Positions 1 through 8,127 of a stretch of DNA of 10,864 nucleotides are shown one piece after another. Positions within the stretch are counted from its first letter, which is position 1. Every line of letters starts with the position of its first letter. A program made the position numbers and the translations under genes. This stretch comes from Candidatus Methanofastidiosum methylothiophilum (GTDB lineage Archaea; Methanobacteriota_B; Thermococci; Methanofastidiosales; Methanofastidiosaceae): NCBI GenBank assembly GCA_001587675.1, contig LNGD01000047.1:1-10864 (forward strand), given 5' to 3'. The notes beneath the pieces were generated by a model, which saw only the letters and a program-made list of their open reading frames with translations, ran no database searches and was not told the DNA's origin.

Positions 1-625
1 CATGAAGTTTCTCCTGGTAACTAGACCAGGAGTGGATTGAAACACGCAGTACCACGCCTCCGATTTCATAAGGCACAAGGGAAGTTTCTCCTGGTAACTA
101 GACCAGGAGTGGATTGAAACAAAGTTGGTAGACAAGAAATTGAAAATTTTATTTCGTTTCTCCTGGTAACTAGACCAGGAGTGGATTGAAACTTGCCATT
201 GATTACAGCCTTGGCAAGGTCACTTTCACGTTTCTCCTGGTAACTAGACCAGGAGTGGATTGAAACTCCACTGGCAAATCCAACAATATCGCTAACGTAA
301 GTTTCTCCTGGTAACTAGACCAGGAGTGGATTGAAACTTGGAGATTGAGATGCAGTGATGCAGGATCGCATCGTTTCTCCTGGTAACTAGACCAGGAGTG
401 GATTGAAACCGGTTGACTCGGAGCCACGCTCCAGGCTATTTTGGTTTCTCCTGGTAACTAGACCAGGAGTGGATTGAAACCAAAATAGGACTTTTGATGA
501 ACCAGAGCCTGAAAAAAGTTTCTCCTGGTAACTAGACCAGGAGTGGATTGAAACCCGAGTGCAGGGAAACCAGGGACATCACAAGATCGTTTCTCCTGGT
601 AACTAGACCAGGAGTGGATTGAAAC
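1..625 (+). CRISPR. CRISPR array, 9 identical 37-bp repeats, left end outside the window
   Basis: Nine copies of a 37-bp repeat lie at 7-43, 84-120, 156-192, 230-266, 301-337, 373-409, 444-480, 518-554 and 589-625. All look identical by eye. The eight complete spacers are 40, 35, 37, 34, 35, 34, 37 and 34 bp. Bases 1-6 are the tail of another spacer, so the array continues to the left. The repeat begins GTTTCTCCTGG and ends GTGGATTGAAAC. Repeat positions 5-12 (CTCCTGGT) and 19-26 (ACCAGGAG) form a perfect 8-bp stem around the loop AACTAG. The last 8 nt, ATTGAAAC, match the usual crRNA 5' tag of type I and III systems, so transcription is probably on the + strand with the leader to the left. 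Repeat and spacer lengths suit type I-B, I-D or III, but no cas gene is visible and the subtype is open. I recognised no spacer target. Confidence 0.98.
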
Positions 626-734
626 TATTTCGTTAGAGATAAGGGGATAGAACAATAAATTTGAAATATTAAAAAAATGACTTCGTGTCAACGAATGTTA
701 GTAAGAATCATGTCAAGCTTGCCTAATAATTTAA
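626..734. other. AT-rich gap between CRISPR array and SIR2-STAND gene
   Basis: This 109-bp stretch follows the last repeat and holds no gene. By repeat orientation it is the leader-distal flank, but an AT-rich leader cannot be excluded. It contains an A7 tract (671-677) and a small perfect hairpin: TTCGT 682-686, loop GTCA, ACGAA 691-695. Read on the minus strand, the hairpin is followed within a few bases by T7, which resembles a very weak terminator for antisense transcription into the array. The promoter of the gene at 735 must lie here or further left, but I see no convincing -35/-10 pair. No Shine-Dalgarno sequence precedes 735. Confidence 0.5.
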
Positions 735-3700
735 ATGAGCTACAATTACTCGCTAATGGATGAAATCAATCCAATTATTTCTTTGGCGTTAAATATATCG
801 TCAAATAAAGGCGGTTACGCTTTATTAATTGGTTCAGGAGTTTCAAAAACCTCAAAAATGCCAACTGGGTGGGATGTATTGTGCCAATTAATAAATGATA
901 TATCAATTTTTTACAATAAAAAACCTGTCGATAATCCAATAGAATGGTATCAAAAAATATTTCATGAAATGCCAGATTATTCCAGTATTCTAAACAAATT
1001 AACAAAAACACCCGTTGAGCGCAGCTTGTTGTTATCAAGTTTTTTTGAACCATCACAATATGAAACCAGACAAGGATACAAGCTGCCATCTAAAGCCCAC
1101 AAAGAAATTGCCAAATTAATTTCAAATGGATATATCAATGTCATCATAACAACCAATTTCGACAGATTAATTGAAAAATCTTTATTTGATAAAAATATAA
1201 ATGCTAAAATTATCAATACTCCGGATGGGGCCGAAAATTCATCAATTCTTTTAAATTTAAAAAAACCATTAGTTGTAAAAATTAATGGTGATTACATGGA
1301 TTTAATAACAAAAAATACAAAACAAGAATTATCCTCATATGATAGCAGAATTTCGAATTTGCTCAGTCAAATATTCAAATCAATGGGACTTATTGTAGTT
1401 GGTTGGTCCAGTTTATATGATATAGCATTAGCCGAAGCACTCAAAAAGAATACCTGTTCTTCATTCCCAACATACTGGATTGACCCATACGAATTAAATG
1501 ATAACGCTAAAAATATTCTTAGCACAAGAAATGGTTCGCACATAAAAGATAATGCTGATAATTTTTTTGCCTGTCTTACTAACTTAATTGGTTTGAATAA
1601 GTTGAACAATGACTCTTTTAAAATACCCAAAATATATACAAAATTCATCGGAAGAGAAGATGACATACGTTCATGCTCCAATCTATTGTTTGATAATAGA
1701 CTTGTTAGTATAACCGGTTTTGGTGGAATCGGAAAAACAAGATTGGCGATCGCTGTACTTGAATTAAACAAATCCTCATTTAGTGATGGCTGTTATTTTA
1801 TAGATTTATCTCAATGCAACGATAATCATTCAATCTTGAAACAAATAGTAAAATATTTAAATATTACAGAATCAACTGAAATTCCTTTAATTGAATCCAT
1901 TTTTCAATCAATTGCGAATAAAGAATTATTTATGGTATTCGATAATTGCGAGCAAATAATTGTGCCAATAGCTAATATTATTAATACTCTCTTAGATAAT
2001 TGCCCAAAAATAAAGATTTTCACAACAACCCGCAAACCTTTAAAATTGCCATATGAAACTATCTACAATTTAGGACCAATGAACTACCCAAGTGAAACCG
2101 AAAAAACAATTTTAAATTTTGATTCTGTTAAACTTTTTTATGATAGAGCTAAATCTAAACTAAATTCATTCACTATTAATGAGAGTAATTCTAAGTTTAT
2201 TGCAAGTATATGCAAAAAGCTCGATGGGATACCACTGGCCATTGAACTTGCAGCATCAAGGATTGTGGCTTTATCCGTAGACCAGATTGATAGCAAGTTA
2301 GCAGAAAAATTTAAATTATTATCTGATTCAAGCATAAACACAAACTATAGGCAACAATCATTAAGAAACACTATAGATTGGAGTTATGGATTATTGGGTT
2401 ATAAAGAAAGGATGCTGCTGCAAAGGATGTCCGTGTTTTCTGGATCTTATTCACTTGATGCGATAGAAAATATTTGTCATGAAGATGATACTGATGCAAC
2501 AGAAATGCTCGATCTTTTATCCGAGCTGATAGAAAATTCTTTCATAATTAAAAAAACTACGTTCGGATCTGAGGCAAGATATAGAATCTTAGAACCCATT
2601 AAGGAATATGCTCTAGAAAAACTCGGTTCTAATATAAAAGAATATAAACAAAAACATATGCTTTACTTCCAATCTTATATGAATGGTTTAGAAAAAATAA
2701 CAAAATCCAAAGAAACAATAATTGCTTGTCAAGCTATTGAAAAAGATTACGACAATATAATGGCAGCTTTAGAATTTGCATATCAAACTAATAATAAATC
2801 AATAGGTTTAAATCTTATTTACAACATGAGGTTTTATTGCGCAAATAAAGGGTTTATCAAAAGCCAATTTGAAAACTATAAGAGATTTATAAATCTCGAC
2901 AGCCAAATTGACGATAAGATTCTTGTGGATTGTTTAAATGATTACGCTGGTTTGACAACAATTTTTTTAGATATGGAGGAATCAATAAGATATCTATCAC
3001 AATCGTACAAAAAAGCATATGATATAAAATACTATGATGGTATGGCCTTTTGTTTATACTCTATTTCATCATATCATTTTGTATCTCAAAATACTCGAGA
3101 TATCGCTTTAAATATTTTATATAAAGCAAAGGTTGCAGCTTTAAAAGAGCCCAACGATACGACGATGGCAAGAATTTTATATGCAATTGGCCGTAAGAAA
3201 CATCAAAATGGTGAATCATATCTTGTTCTTACAGATGCTTGTGATAAAGCAATAAAATATGTTGAGAATAAATATCCTCATGTCGAAGCCTATATCTATG
3301 CCAATACTGGTCAAAATCTGCTTCAATCAAACAATGACCTATCAATAAAATATCTAACAAAAGCTCTTAGTATAACTGAGAAATATCAATTGAATCGCCT
3401 TAAAATTTTCTGTTACGAGTGTTTGGGGGATTACTACATTTCGAAAGGGAAACCAGAAAAAGCAAAGCAATACATGCTCGAAGTCTTGGAATCTTACAAA
3501 AATAATGGTATGATAAGCCAAATAATATATAGCATGCTTTCACTGGCAAACTTGTTTATTCAAGAAGATCATTATAAAGCTATGTCTTATATGAAAGAAG
3601 CTATAAAACTATCAATTAAAGAAGAAATAACTGAAGAATTTGTAGATTCTGTAAAGAATTACATTGATATATTAATAAAAACAAATAATATCCAAAATGC

Positions 3701-3866
3701 TACAATTTTATATGGCTATATTAGCAATCTCAAATGTGATTACATTTCTTCTAATGATATCAGTGTACTGTTAGATGATATTAAACCACTGCTTCCAATA
3801 GATGAATTTGATAGTTTTGCCTCTATGGGTAAGACATTAAACCCCAAACAAATACTTCTTTTATAA
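735..3866 (+). CDS. SIR2-STAND (NB-ARC/COG3903-type)-TPR protein, probable NLR-like antiphage defence protein
   Basis: The product has 1043 residues, no signal peptide and no membrane segment, so it should be cytosolic. Residues 1 to about 270 are SIR2-like: GSGVS at 33-37, TTNFD at 139-143, KINGD at 182-186 and VVGWSSLYD at 221-229. The STAND ATPase starts at FIGRE (304-308), with P-loop GFGGIGKT (328-335), Walker B LFMVFDN (398-404), TTTR (430-433) and GIPLAIELAASR (498-509). A winged helix follows (DWSYGLL, LLQRMSVFSG, 548-571), then TPR-like helices from about 640 to 1000. The C-terminus looks complete. In related SIR2-STAND systems, C-terminal sensing triggers oligomerisation and NAD+ depletion; that role is inferred here. 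Asn184 stands where the SIR2 catalytic His is expected. An in-frame TAA directly precedes the ATG, so the start is 735 or Met8 (756); neither has a Shine-Dalgarno sequence. The gene lies 109 bp after the CRISPR array and looks very AT-rich. A regulatory role, as in LuxR-type COG3903 proteins, is the main alternative. Confidence 0.9.
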   Translation: MSYNYSLMDEINPIISLALNISSNKGGYALLIGSGVSKTSKMPTGWDVLCQLINDISIFYNKKPVDNPIEWYQKIFHEMPDYSSILNKLTKTPVERSLLLSSFFEPSQYETRQGYKLPSKAHKEIAKLISNGYINVIITTNFDRLIEKSLFDKNINAKIINTPDGAENSSILLNLKKPLVVKINGDYMDLITKNTKQELSSYDSRISNLLSQIFKSMGLIVVGWSSLYDIALAEALKKNTCSSFPTYWIDPYELNDNAKNILSTRNGSHIKDNADNFFACLTNLIGLNKLNNDSFKIPKIYTKFIGREDDIRSCSNLLFDNRLVSITGFGGIGKTRLAIAVLELNKSSFSDGCYFIDLSQCNDNHSILKQIVKYLNITESTEIPLIESIFQSIANKELFMVFDNCEQIIVPIANIINTLLDNCPKIKIFTTTRKPLKLPYETIYNLGPMNYPSETEKTILNFDSVKLFYDRAKSKLNSFTINESNSKFIASICKKLDGIPLAIELAASRIVALSVDQIDSKLAEKFKLLSDSSINTNYRQQSLRNTIDWSYGLLGYKERMLLQRMSVFSGSYSLDAIENICHEDDTDATEMLDLLSELIENSFIIKKTTFGSEARYRILEPIKEYALEKLGSNIKEYKQKHMLYFQSYMNGLEKITKSKETIIACQAIEKDYDNIMAALEFAYQTNNKSIGLNLIYNMRFYCANKGFIKSQFENYKRFINLDSQIDDKILVDCLNDYAGLTTIFLDMEESIRYLSQSYKKAYDIKYYDGMAFCLYSISSYHFVSQNTRDIALNILYKAKVAALKEPNDTTMARILYAIGRKKHQNGESYLVLTDACDKAIKYVENKYPHVEAYIYANTGQNLLQSNNDLSIKYLTKALSITEKYQLNRLKIFCYECLGDYYISKGKPEKAKQYMLEVLESYKNNGMISQIIYSMLSLANLFIQEDHYKAMSYMKEAIKLSIKEEITEEFVDSVKNYIDILIKTNNIQNATILYGYISNLKCDYISSNDISVLLDDIKPLLPIDEFDSFASMGKTLNPKQILLL

Positions 3867-3883
3867 ATATTTCTTATAGAGAT

Positions 3884-6800
3884 TTATTTAGTCACTGCAA
3901 TTATAGCTTTGCCAATTTTATCCTGGTATGAAGCAAACACAAGTGTAGTATATTCTATGTAATTTGCCTGGAATAATCCATTTTGCGTTATTTTGCCAAC
4001 ACCAGAATTACTCAGTGCCCACTCAAATTTGATATTATCAAGAGGATTATTGTCTTTATCAAAAGCTACAGCTCTAAATTGATACTCTTTACCAATTTGA
4101 ATTAAGGCTGCTTCTGGAATAACAATTATATGATCAACAATAGGGGGCATGATTGGTTTAACTACCACTTCGCATTTAACCTGTAGAGATCCCAAAAATC
4201 CGTAGACATTACACCTTATATTGCCAATATTCGGAGCAGCATAATACCCGCTTGAATCTATTGTTCCACAATCTGCACGCCATTTGACATTAATATTTTT
4301 CAATTCATTACCAAATTTATCATAGGCTTTGGCAATAAATAATTGGCCTGCCCCAGGTGATAATTCTATTGAAGGGCTTGGATTTAATGTGAGATAAGCT
4401 GGCATAGATTCTTGTTGGTCTATAAAAAAATCATAAGCCGAAAAACTATAGTCAATCCAATCACTAGTGTTACCAGTTAGTCGAACTGATCTTACTCTCC
4501 ATTTGTAATAACCAGGCAATAGATTCACTAGATAAATACTAGCTTCTTGAGCAGAATAGCAAACATTAGACTGGTACCTTTTGGCTTCATGGATAACATC
4601 GTTCATATCAACCCAAGATAGCTCAAGCTCCATATATGAGCTGTCATTCATGAGCACGCTTCTAATAATAACATCATTCGTATTAGGTCTACTTCCTAAT
4701 AAAATAGGAGAATTATCACTGTTTAATTGGCGCAGACCGACCGGAGTATTAACAATCTCCTGAGACGCTGGCTCCACTTCAGCTGTAGGATCACCAAGCA
4801 AGTTGTAAACGTAATGCACCCATCTACAATAATTCGTGTAAGAATCCTCGCCATAGTAACCTAGCATATACGATTGCGATTCTCTAAAAGCGTCACCAAT
4901 TCTGCTTTTTTTATCAATTAATAATGATTGTAGAAATGTTTTCTCTCTAAGAAAACCATCGCCCATAGTTGGGTTACCCCGGCAATAAGTTCCAAAATGA
5001 GTATTACCAACAAATGCAAATGCACCACCATTTGTATGAGTCATCAATTTTTCACCAAAACACGGAGCGTTATCACACTCTTTATAATCACAGGATCCTT
5101 TTGGTCCGAAAGCATTTGTCAGGCAGGCATTTGAAAAACACAAGAAATACTTATATTTATTGGTCAGATTATCAATATTATCTTTTGTAAATTTCCCCCA
5201 CCCTGCACAGCTTCCATGATCAGAATAAGTTACAATGTTGGGAAGTTTATTGTTTATGCTATAGATAACATCTTCAGTTTTATATTCCCTTACTTGATTT
5301 TTATCATATAAACGATTTATCTCAAAAGCTGAAGGAATTATTTTTGAAGTTACCAAACTTTCTTCTGCATCTTCCCCCCATGTGTATTGGTCAAGTTGCT
5401 GGGCAGTTAAAAGTATGGTTTTCTTAAATCTGCTCTGCTGTGTGTAATAAGAGACGTTCTTCTCTATAAATACTTTTACATCATCAAGGTTACTCACTGG
5501 TGCTCTGCCCAAAGCAACATCTGGCTCCAAATCTGGAATCAAATCTTCATTTTCACCAAATCTCCCATTACCATTCGAGTCCCAATCATAAGAATTACTA
5601 TTCTGTTGCGGTAAAAAACAATCTGAACCAAGACAGGAATAATACAAATCAGAAACAAATTTCTCATATGATTCTGTTTCACCATTTTGATAATGCCAAT
5701 CGAGCTTTAGGTTTATCTGTCTCGTTGGAACCACTTTATAGGACCCGCCAAGTAGAACATATCCAATATCTTTCTCCAAAATATTGTTTTTTAAGAAATA
5801 TCTAATTCTTTCCTGCGTATCTCTTCCATATTTTGCATAATCTGTTTCTATTTGCTCAATCGGATAGCAAAAAGTTGGAATTCCTATTTTGGTTTTCCAA
5901 TCAGCATAATCAGCAAAGTCATCCATGAGTCCATCCTTCATCCCAATTAATTTGCTGCTAGATATAATTATCATTTTTTTATCCACCATAGGATCTACCA
6001 AAGAGGTCGTTTTATTAAACTGGTTATTGGTGTTATTTAGATCATTTAGCTCGACAACTTTTGGGTTGTCAAATTTTTGTTCTTTTAGTAAATGATAGTC
6101 TTCATCCGAAAGTGGCTCCAAAACTCCTTTAGTTGTTGTCAACCGCAATGTTGGGTTTGGATAATATAGTACTTTTTTCCCCAGTGGGTTATATTGGTTA
6201 GGATATACAGACAAAGTAACCGTTTTTTTACCCCTAAATTCTTGAACCAATGGCTTTCCACATAATTGTTGTGGGTACAAAGTGTCTGATTCATACACTC
6301 TTTTGTCTGGAGGTGTGTATTTGTAGTTGGACTTGTCTGCCAATGCCGGTGCTGATTCTTGCCCTGGTTCTATCAGATAATAACCAGGTAAAGTAATCAC
6401 ATCATTAGGGACAATTTCCATGTTTAAAAAATCGCCTCCTGGCGGAAGCAAAAACCTATAAACCTTAACTGGCATAACAGGAAGGCCAGGCTCGCTTTTG
6501 TTCGTGCAATTTTCTATGGATATTCTATCGAATTCCTCTTCTTTGATAGCCCTTAAATTACCACTATTATTAAACAATCTTACTTTACTCATATGTGGTG
6601 AATCATTTCTTATTTCTTTGCTGATTTCGTGCCCATTTGTTGTAAAATACGATGATACACTCAAAGACCCGCTAATTATCAAGTTACTTTTATATAATAT
6701 AATATTGTGCACATTATTCCCGATACCACTCTGGGCCTTGATGACCTGGATCGTATCACCTGTTTCTCTATCATATATATCAATTGAACAATCGAAAAAT

Positions 6801-7918
6801 GCCCAAGAATAGAATGCTGGATCTACAACATTTGATTTTAGTGTATATTTTGTAATGACACAGTATATTCTGTCATCATCCATTAAGATCTCATGCGTTA
6901 TTTTGTATTCTGATTTGCTAGAGGATATATCTATGTCTTTTTTCCATTCTAAATTTAACATTTCATCAAAATTATATAGCACCGATTTGTAATTCTCTAA
7001 TGCATAGCAATAAATATGATTATCATATATTCTAATAATTGTATCTTTAGTACCATGATTTATCTCGTTTAAGTTCTCTAAAAGAAAAGTTTCATTATTG
7101 TTAATTAATCTCCAAGTTGAAATACTTCCATAATCTGTATAGACGCAAAATAAACCATCATCAAAAATAGCTACGTTGCTAATGCCAACCATATTATTAA
7201 GGTAGACAAAGTCCTCACCAGTACAAATATCCAATGCAATTATGCAATTATTAAATAACCATAATCTATTTTGATATATGCCAATTATGTTGATATATGG
7301 ATGCTCTAAATTTGTATTTTTATATATCCATAAATCATTACCATATGATAACTCAATACAACGAATTTGAGTATCTACAGGTTCATATGCCAATTCTGAT
7401 GTTAATACTATCTTTGACTCTAAGATAAAAAGCTTATTGTTATATGATTGAATTTGTATTGGATCAAAAGATAAGCCATTACTACTATTCACACTCCAAA
7501 TAACACCACCAGTTGTAGCATCAATGCAATCCAGGATTTTTAAATCTTCACCAATATTTCCTTTAATTACATATAGCCTGCCCCTATTATACAGGCAAAT
7601 ATGGTGCCACCCATTTTTAGACCACAATAATTGTCCTGTTTCTGAACTCAGACAAAAAAGCCCTGCAAAACCAGCACAGAATATTTTATCGTCAGCTGCA
7701 ACTATTGATCGGTTGTTTTGGCACACATCAGATGTCCATTCCCACTTTTTTTCAAAATATTTATATGGCGGCGTACAAGATGGAGGCACAGAATAAGATC
7801 CTAATGAATCTCGAGATTTCATAGGCCAATCACAATCTTCAGCAATTATCAACTCGGGGAAGTAAATAGTATTTAGAAGTAAAATTATACATATTAAAGA
7901 TGTCCTTATATTTCTCAC
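3884..7918 (-). CDS. Secreted C25 (gingipain-type) cysteine protease with N-terminal PQQ-like propeller and C-terminal Ig-like domains
   Basis: The product has 1344 residues. A signal peptide (1 to about 26) precedes WPMKSRDSLGSYS (31-43), the W-P-M lead-in common before PQQ-like propellers. About eight blade motifs follow, near residues 87, 129, 185, 226, 266, 312, 379 and 446 (for example SSETGQLLWS). Residues 475-600 resemble a C25 propeptide. The peptidase domain spans about 648-1048: LLGGSYKVVP, then an Asp/Asn-rich probable Ca2+ loop (778-792), catalytic His901 in SDHG, nucleophile Cys932 in SNACLTNAF, and the closing LLGDPTAEV. A fibronectin-III-like segment (1056-1165) and two Ig/BIG-like domains (1172-1254, 1261-1344) end the protein. 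No LPXTG or obvious type IX sorting domain is seen. The start is GTG, fixed by AGGAGG four bases upstream and the lack of an upstream in-frame ATG. It presumably cleaves extracellular protein; the substrate is unknown. It converges on the SIR2-STAND gene with a 17-bp gap. Confidence 0.9.
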   Translation of the reverse strand: MRNIRTSLICIILLLNTIYFPELIIAEDCDWPMKSRDSLGSYSVPPSCTPPYKYFEKKWEWTSDVCQNNRSIVAADDKIFCAGFAGLFCLSSETGQLLWSKNGWHHICLYNRGRLYVIKGNIGEDLKILDCIDATTGGVIWSVNSSNGLSFDPIQIQSYNNKLFILESKIVLTSELAYEPVDTQIRCIELSYGNDLWIYKNTNLEHPYINIIGIYQNRLWLFNNCIIALDICTGEDFVYLNNMVGISNVAIFDDGLFCVYTDYGSISTWRLINNNETFLLENLNEINHGTKDTIIRIYDNHIYCYALENYKSVLYNFDEMLNLEWKKDIDISSSKSEYKITHEILMDDDRIYCVITKYTLKSNVVDPAFYSWAFFDCSIDIYDRETGDTIQVIKAQSGIGNNVHNIILYKSNLIISGSLSVSSYFTTNGHEISKEIRNDSPHMSKVRLFNNSGNLRAIKEEEFDRISIENCTNKSEPGLPVMPVKVYRFLLPPGGDFLNMEIVPNDVITLPGYYLIEPGQESAPALADKSNYKYTPPDKRVYESDTLYPQQLCGKPLVQEFRGKKTVTLSVYPNQYNPLGKKVLYYPNPTLRLTTTKGVLEPLSDEDYHLLKEQKFDNPKVVELNDLNNTNNQFNKTTSLVDPMVDKKMIIISSSKLIGMKDGLMDDFADYADWKTKIGIPTFCYPIEQIETDYAKYGRDTQERIRYFLKNNILEKDIGYVLLGGSYKVVPTRQINLKLDWHYQNGETESYEKFVSDLYYSCLGSDCFLPQQNSNSYDWDSNGNGRFGENEDLIPDLEPDVALGRAPVSNLDDVKVFIEKNVSYYTQQSRFKKTILLTAQQLDQYTWGEDAEESLVTSKIIPSAFEINRLYDKNQVREYKTEDVIYSINNKLPNIVTYSDHGSCAGWGKFTKDNIDNLTNKYKYFLCFSNACLTNAFGPKGSCDYKECDNAPCFGEKLMTHTNGGAFAFVGNTHFGTYCRGNPTMGDGFLREKTFLQSLLIDKKSRIGDAFRESQSYMLGYYGEDSYTNYCRWVHYVYNLLGDPTAEVEPASQEIVNTPVGLRQLNSDNSPILLGSRPNTNDVIIRSVLMNDSSYMELELSWVDMNDVIHEAKRYQSNVCYSAQEASIYLVNLLPGYYKWRVRSVRLTGNTSDWIDYSFSAYDFFIDQQESMPAYLTLNPSPSIELSPGAGQLFIAKAYDKFGNELKNINVKWRADCGTIDSSGYYAAPNIGNIRCNVYGFLGSLQVKCEVVVKPIMPPIVDHIIVIPEAALIQIGKEYQFRAVAFDKDNNPLDNIKFEWALSNSGVGKITQNGLFQANYIEYTTLVFASYQDKIGKAIIAVTK

Positions 7919-7922
7919 TAAT

Positions 7923-7928
7923 CCTCCT
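7923..7928 (-). promoter_or_regulatory. Ribosome binding site AGGAGG of the C25 protease gene
   Basis: On the minus strand the sequence reads AGGAGG-ATTA-GTG. This perfect Shine-Dalgarno match lies four bases before a GTG codon and decides the non-ATG start at 7918. Confidence 0.85.
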
Positions 7929-7961
7929 AGGTGAGCGATTATAACAAATATTTATTAGATA

Positions 7962-7990
7962 ATTATAAATTATATGCTAAGATATGTTTA
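7962..7990 (-). promoter_or_regulatory. Candidate sigma70-type promoter of the C25 protease gene
   Basis: On the minus strand, TAAACA (7985-7990, 4 of 6 to TTGACA) and a perfect TATAAT (7962-7967) are separated by 17 bp. Transcription would start near 7955 and leave a short 5' UTR before the AGGAGG. A second TATAAT (7938-7943) lies closer to the gene but lacks a good -35. The area is very AT-rich, so chance matches are likely. Confidence 0.35.
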
Positions 7991-8127
7991 TATAAGAAAA
8001 TTTATTTTGAAATCATGAAGCTCTTTTTTAAAGAACTATTCAATAAACTGTTGGCTTTATTCTAATCGATATTAGTTATTGCTAAAGTTTGTAACATTTT
8101 TAGCCAAAATTTTGCCTATATACCATA

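Noticed and set aside
193..229. Spacer 3 contains TTGCCA and TGGCAA, able to form a hairpin
   Set aside because: A single 6-bp self-complementarity in a 37-base spacer is weak and probably reflects its target.
203..691. Two minus-strand open frames (203-427 and 458-691)
   Set aside because: They are translations of the CRISPR repeats; the same short peptide recurs once per repeat. No Shine-Dalgarno sequence or protein character.
775..2341. Several minus-strand frames inside the SIR2-STAND gene
   Set aside because: They lie entirely within a gene with clear conserved motifs and show no start signals or family features.
3862..3878. Hairpin TATAA/TTATA between the convergent genes as a bidirectional terminator
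   Set aside because: Five A-T pairs only, with a 7-nt loop and no adjoining T-tract; too weak in such AT-rich sequence.
3884..7918. A CRISPR-linked caspase-like protease (Craspase-type), since C25 and caspases share clan CD
   Set aside because: The protein has a signal peptide, propeller, propeptide and Ig-like domains of an exported enzyme, and lacks the TPR-CHAT layout. Proximity to the array is not enough.
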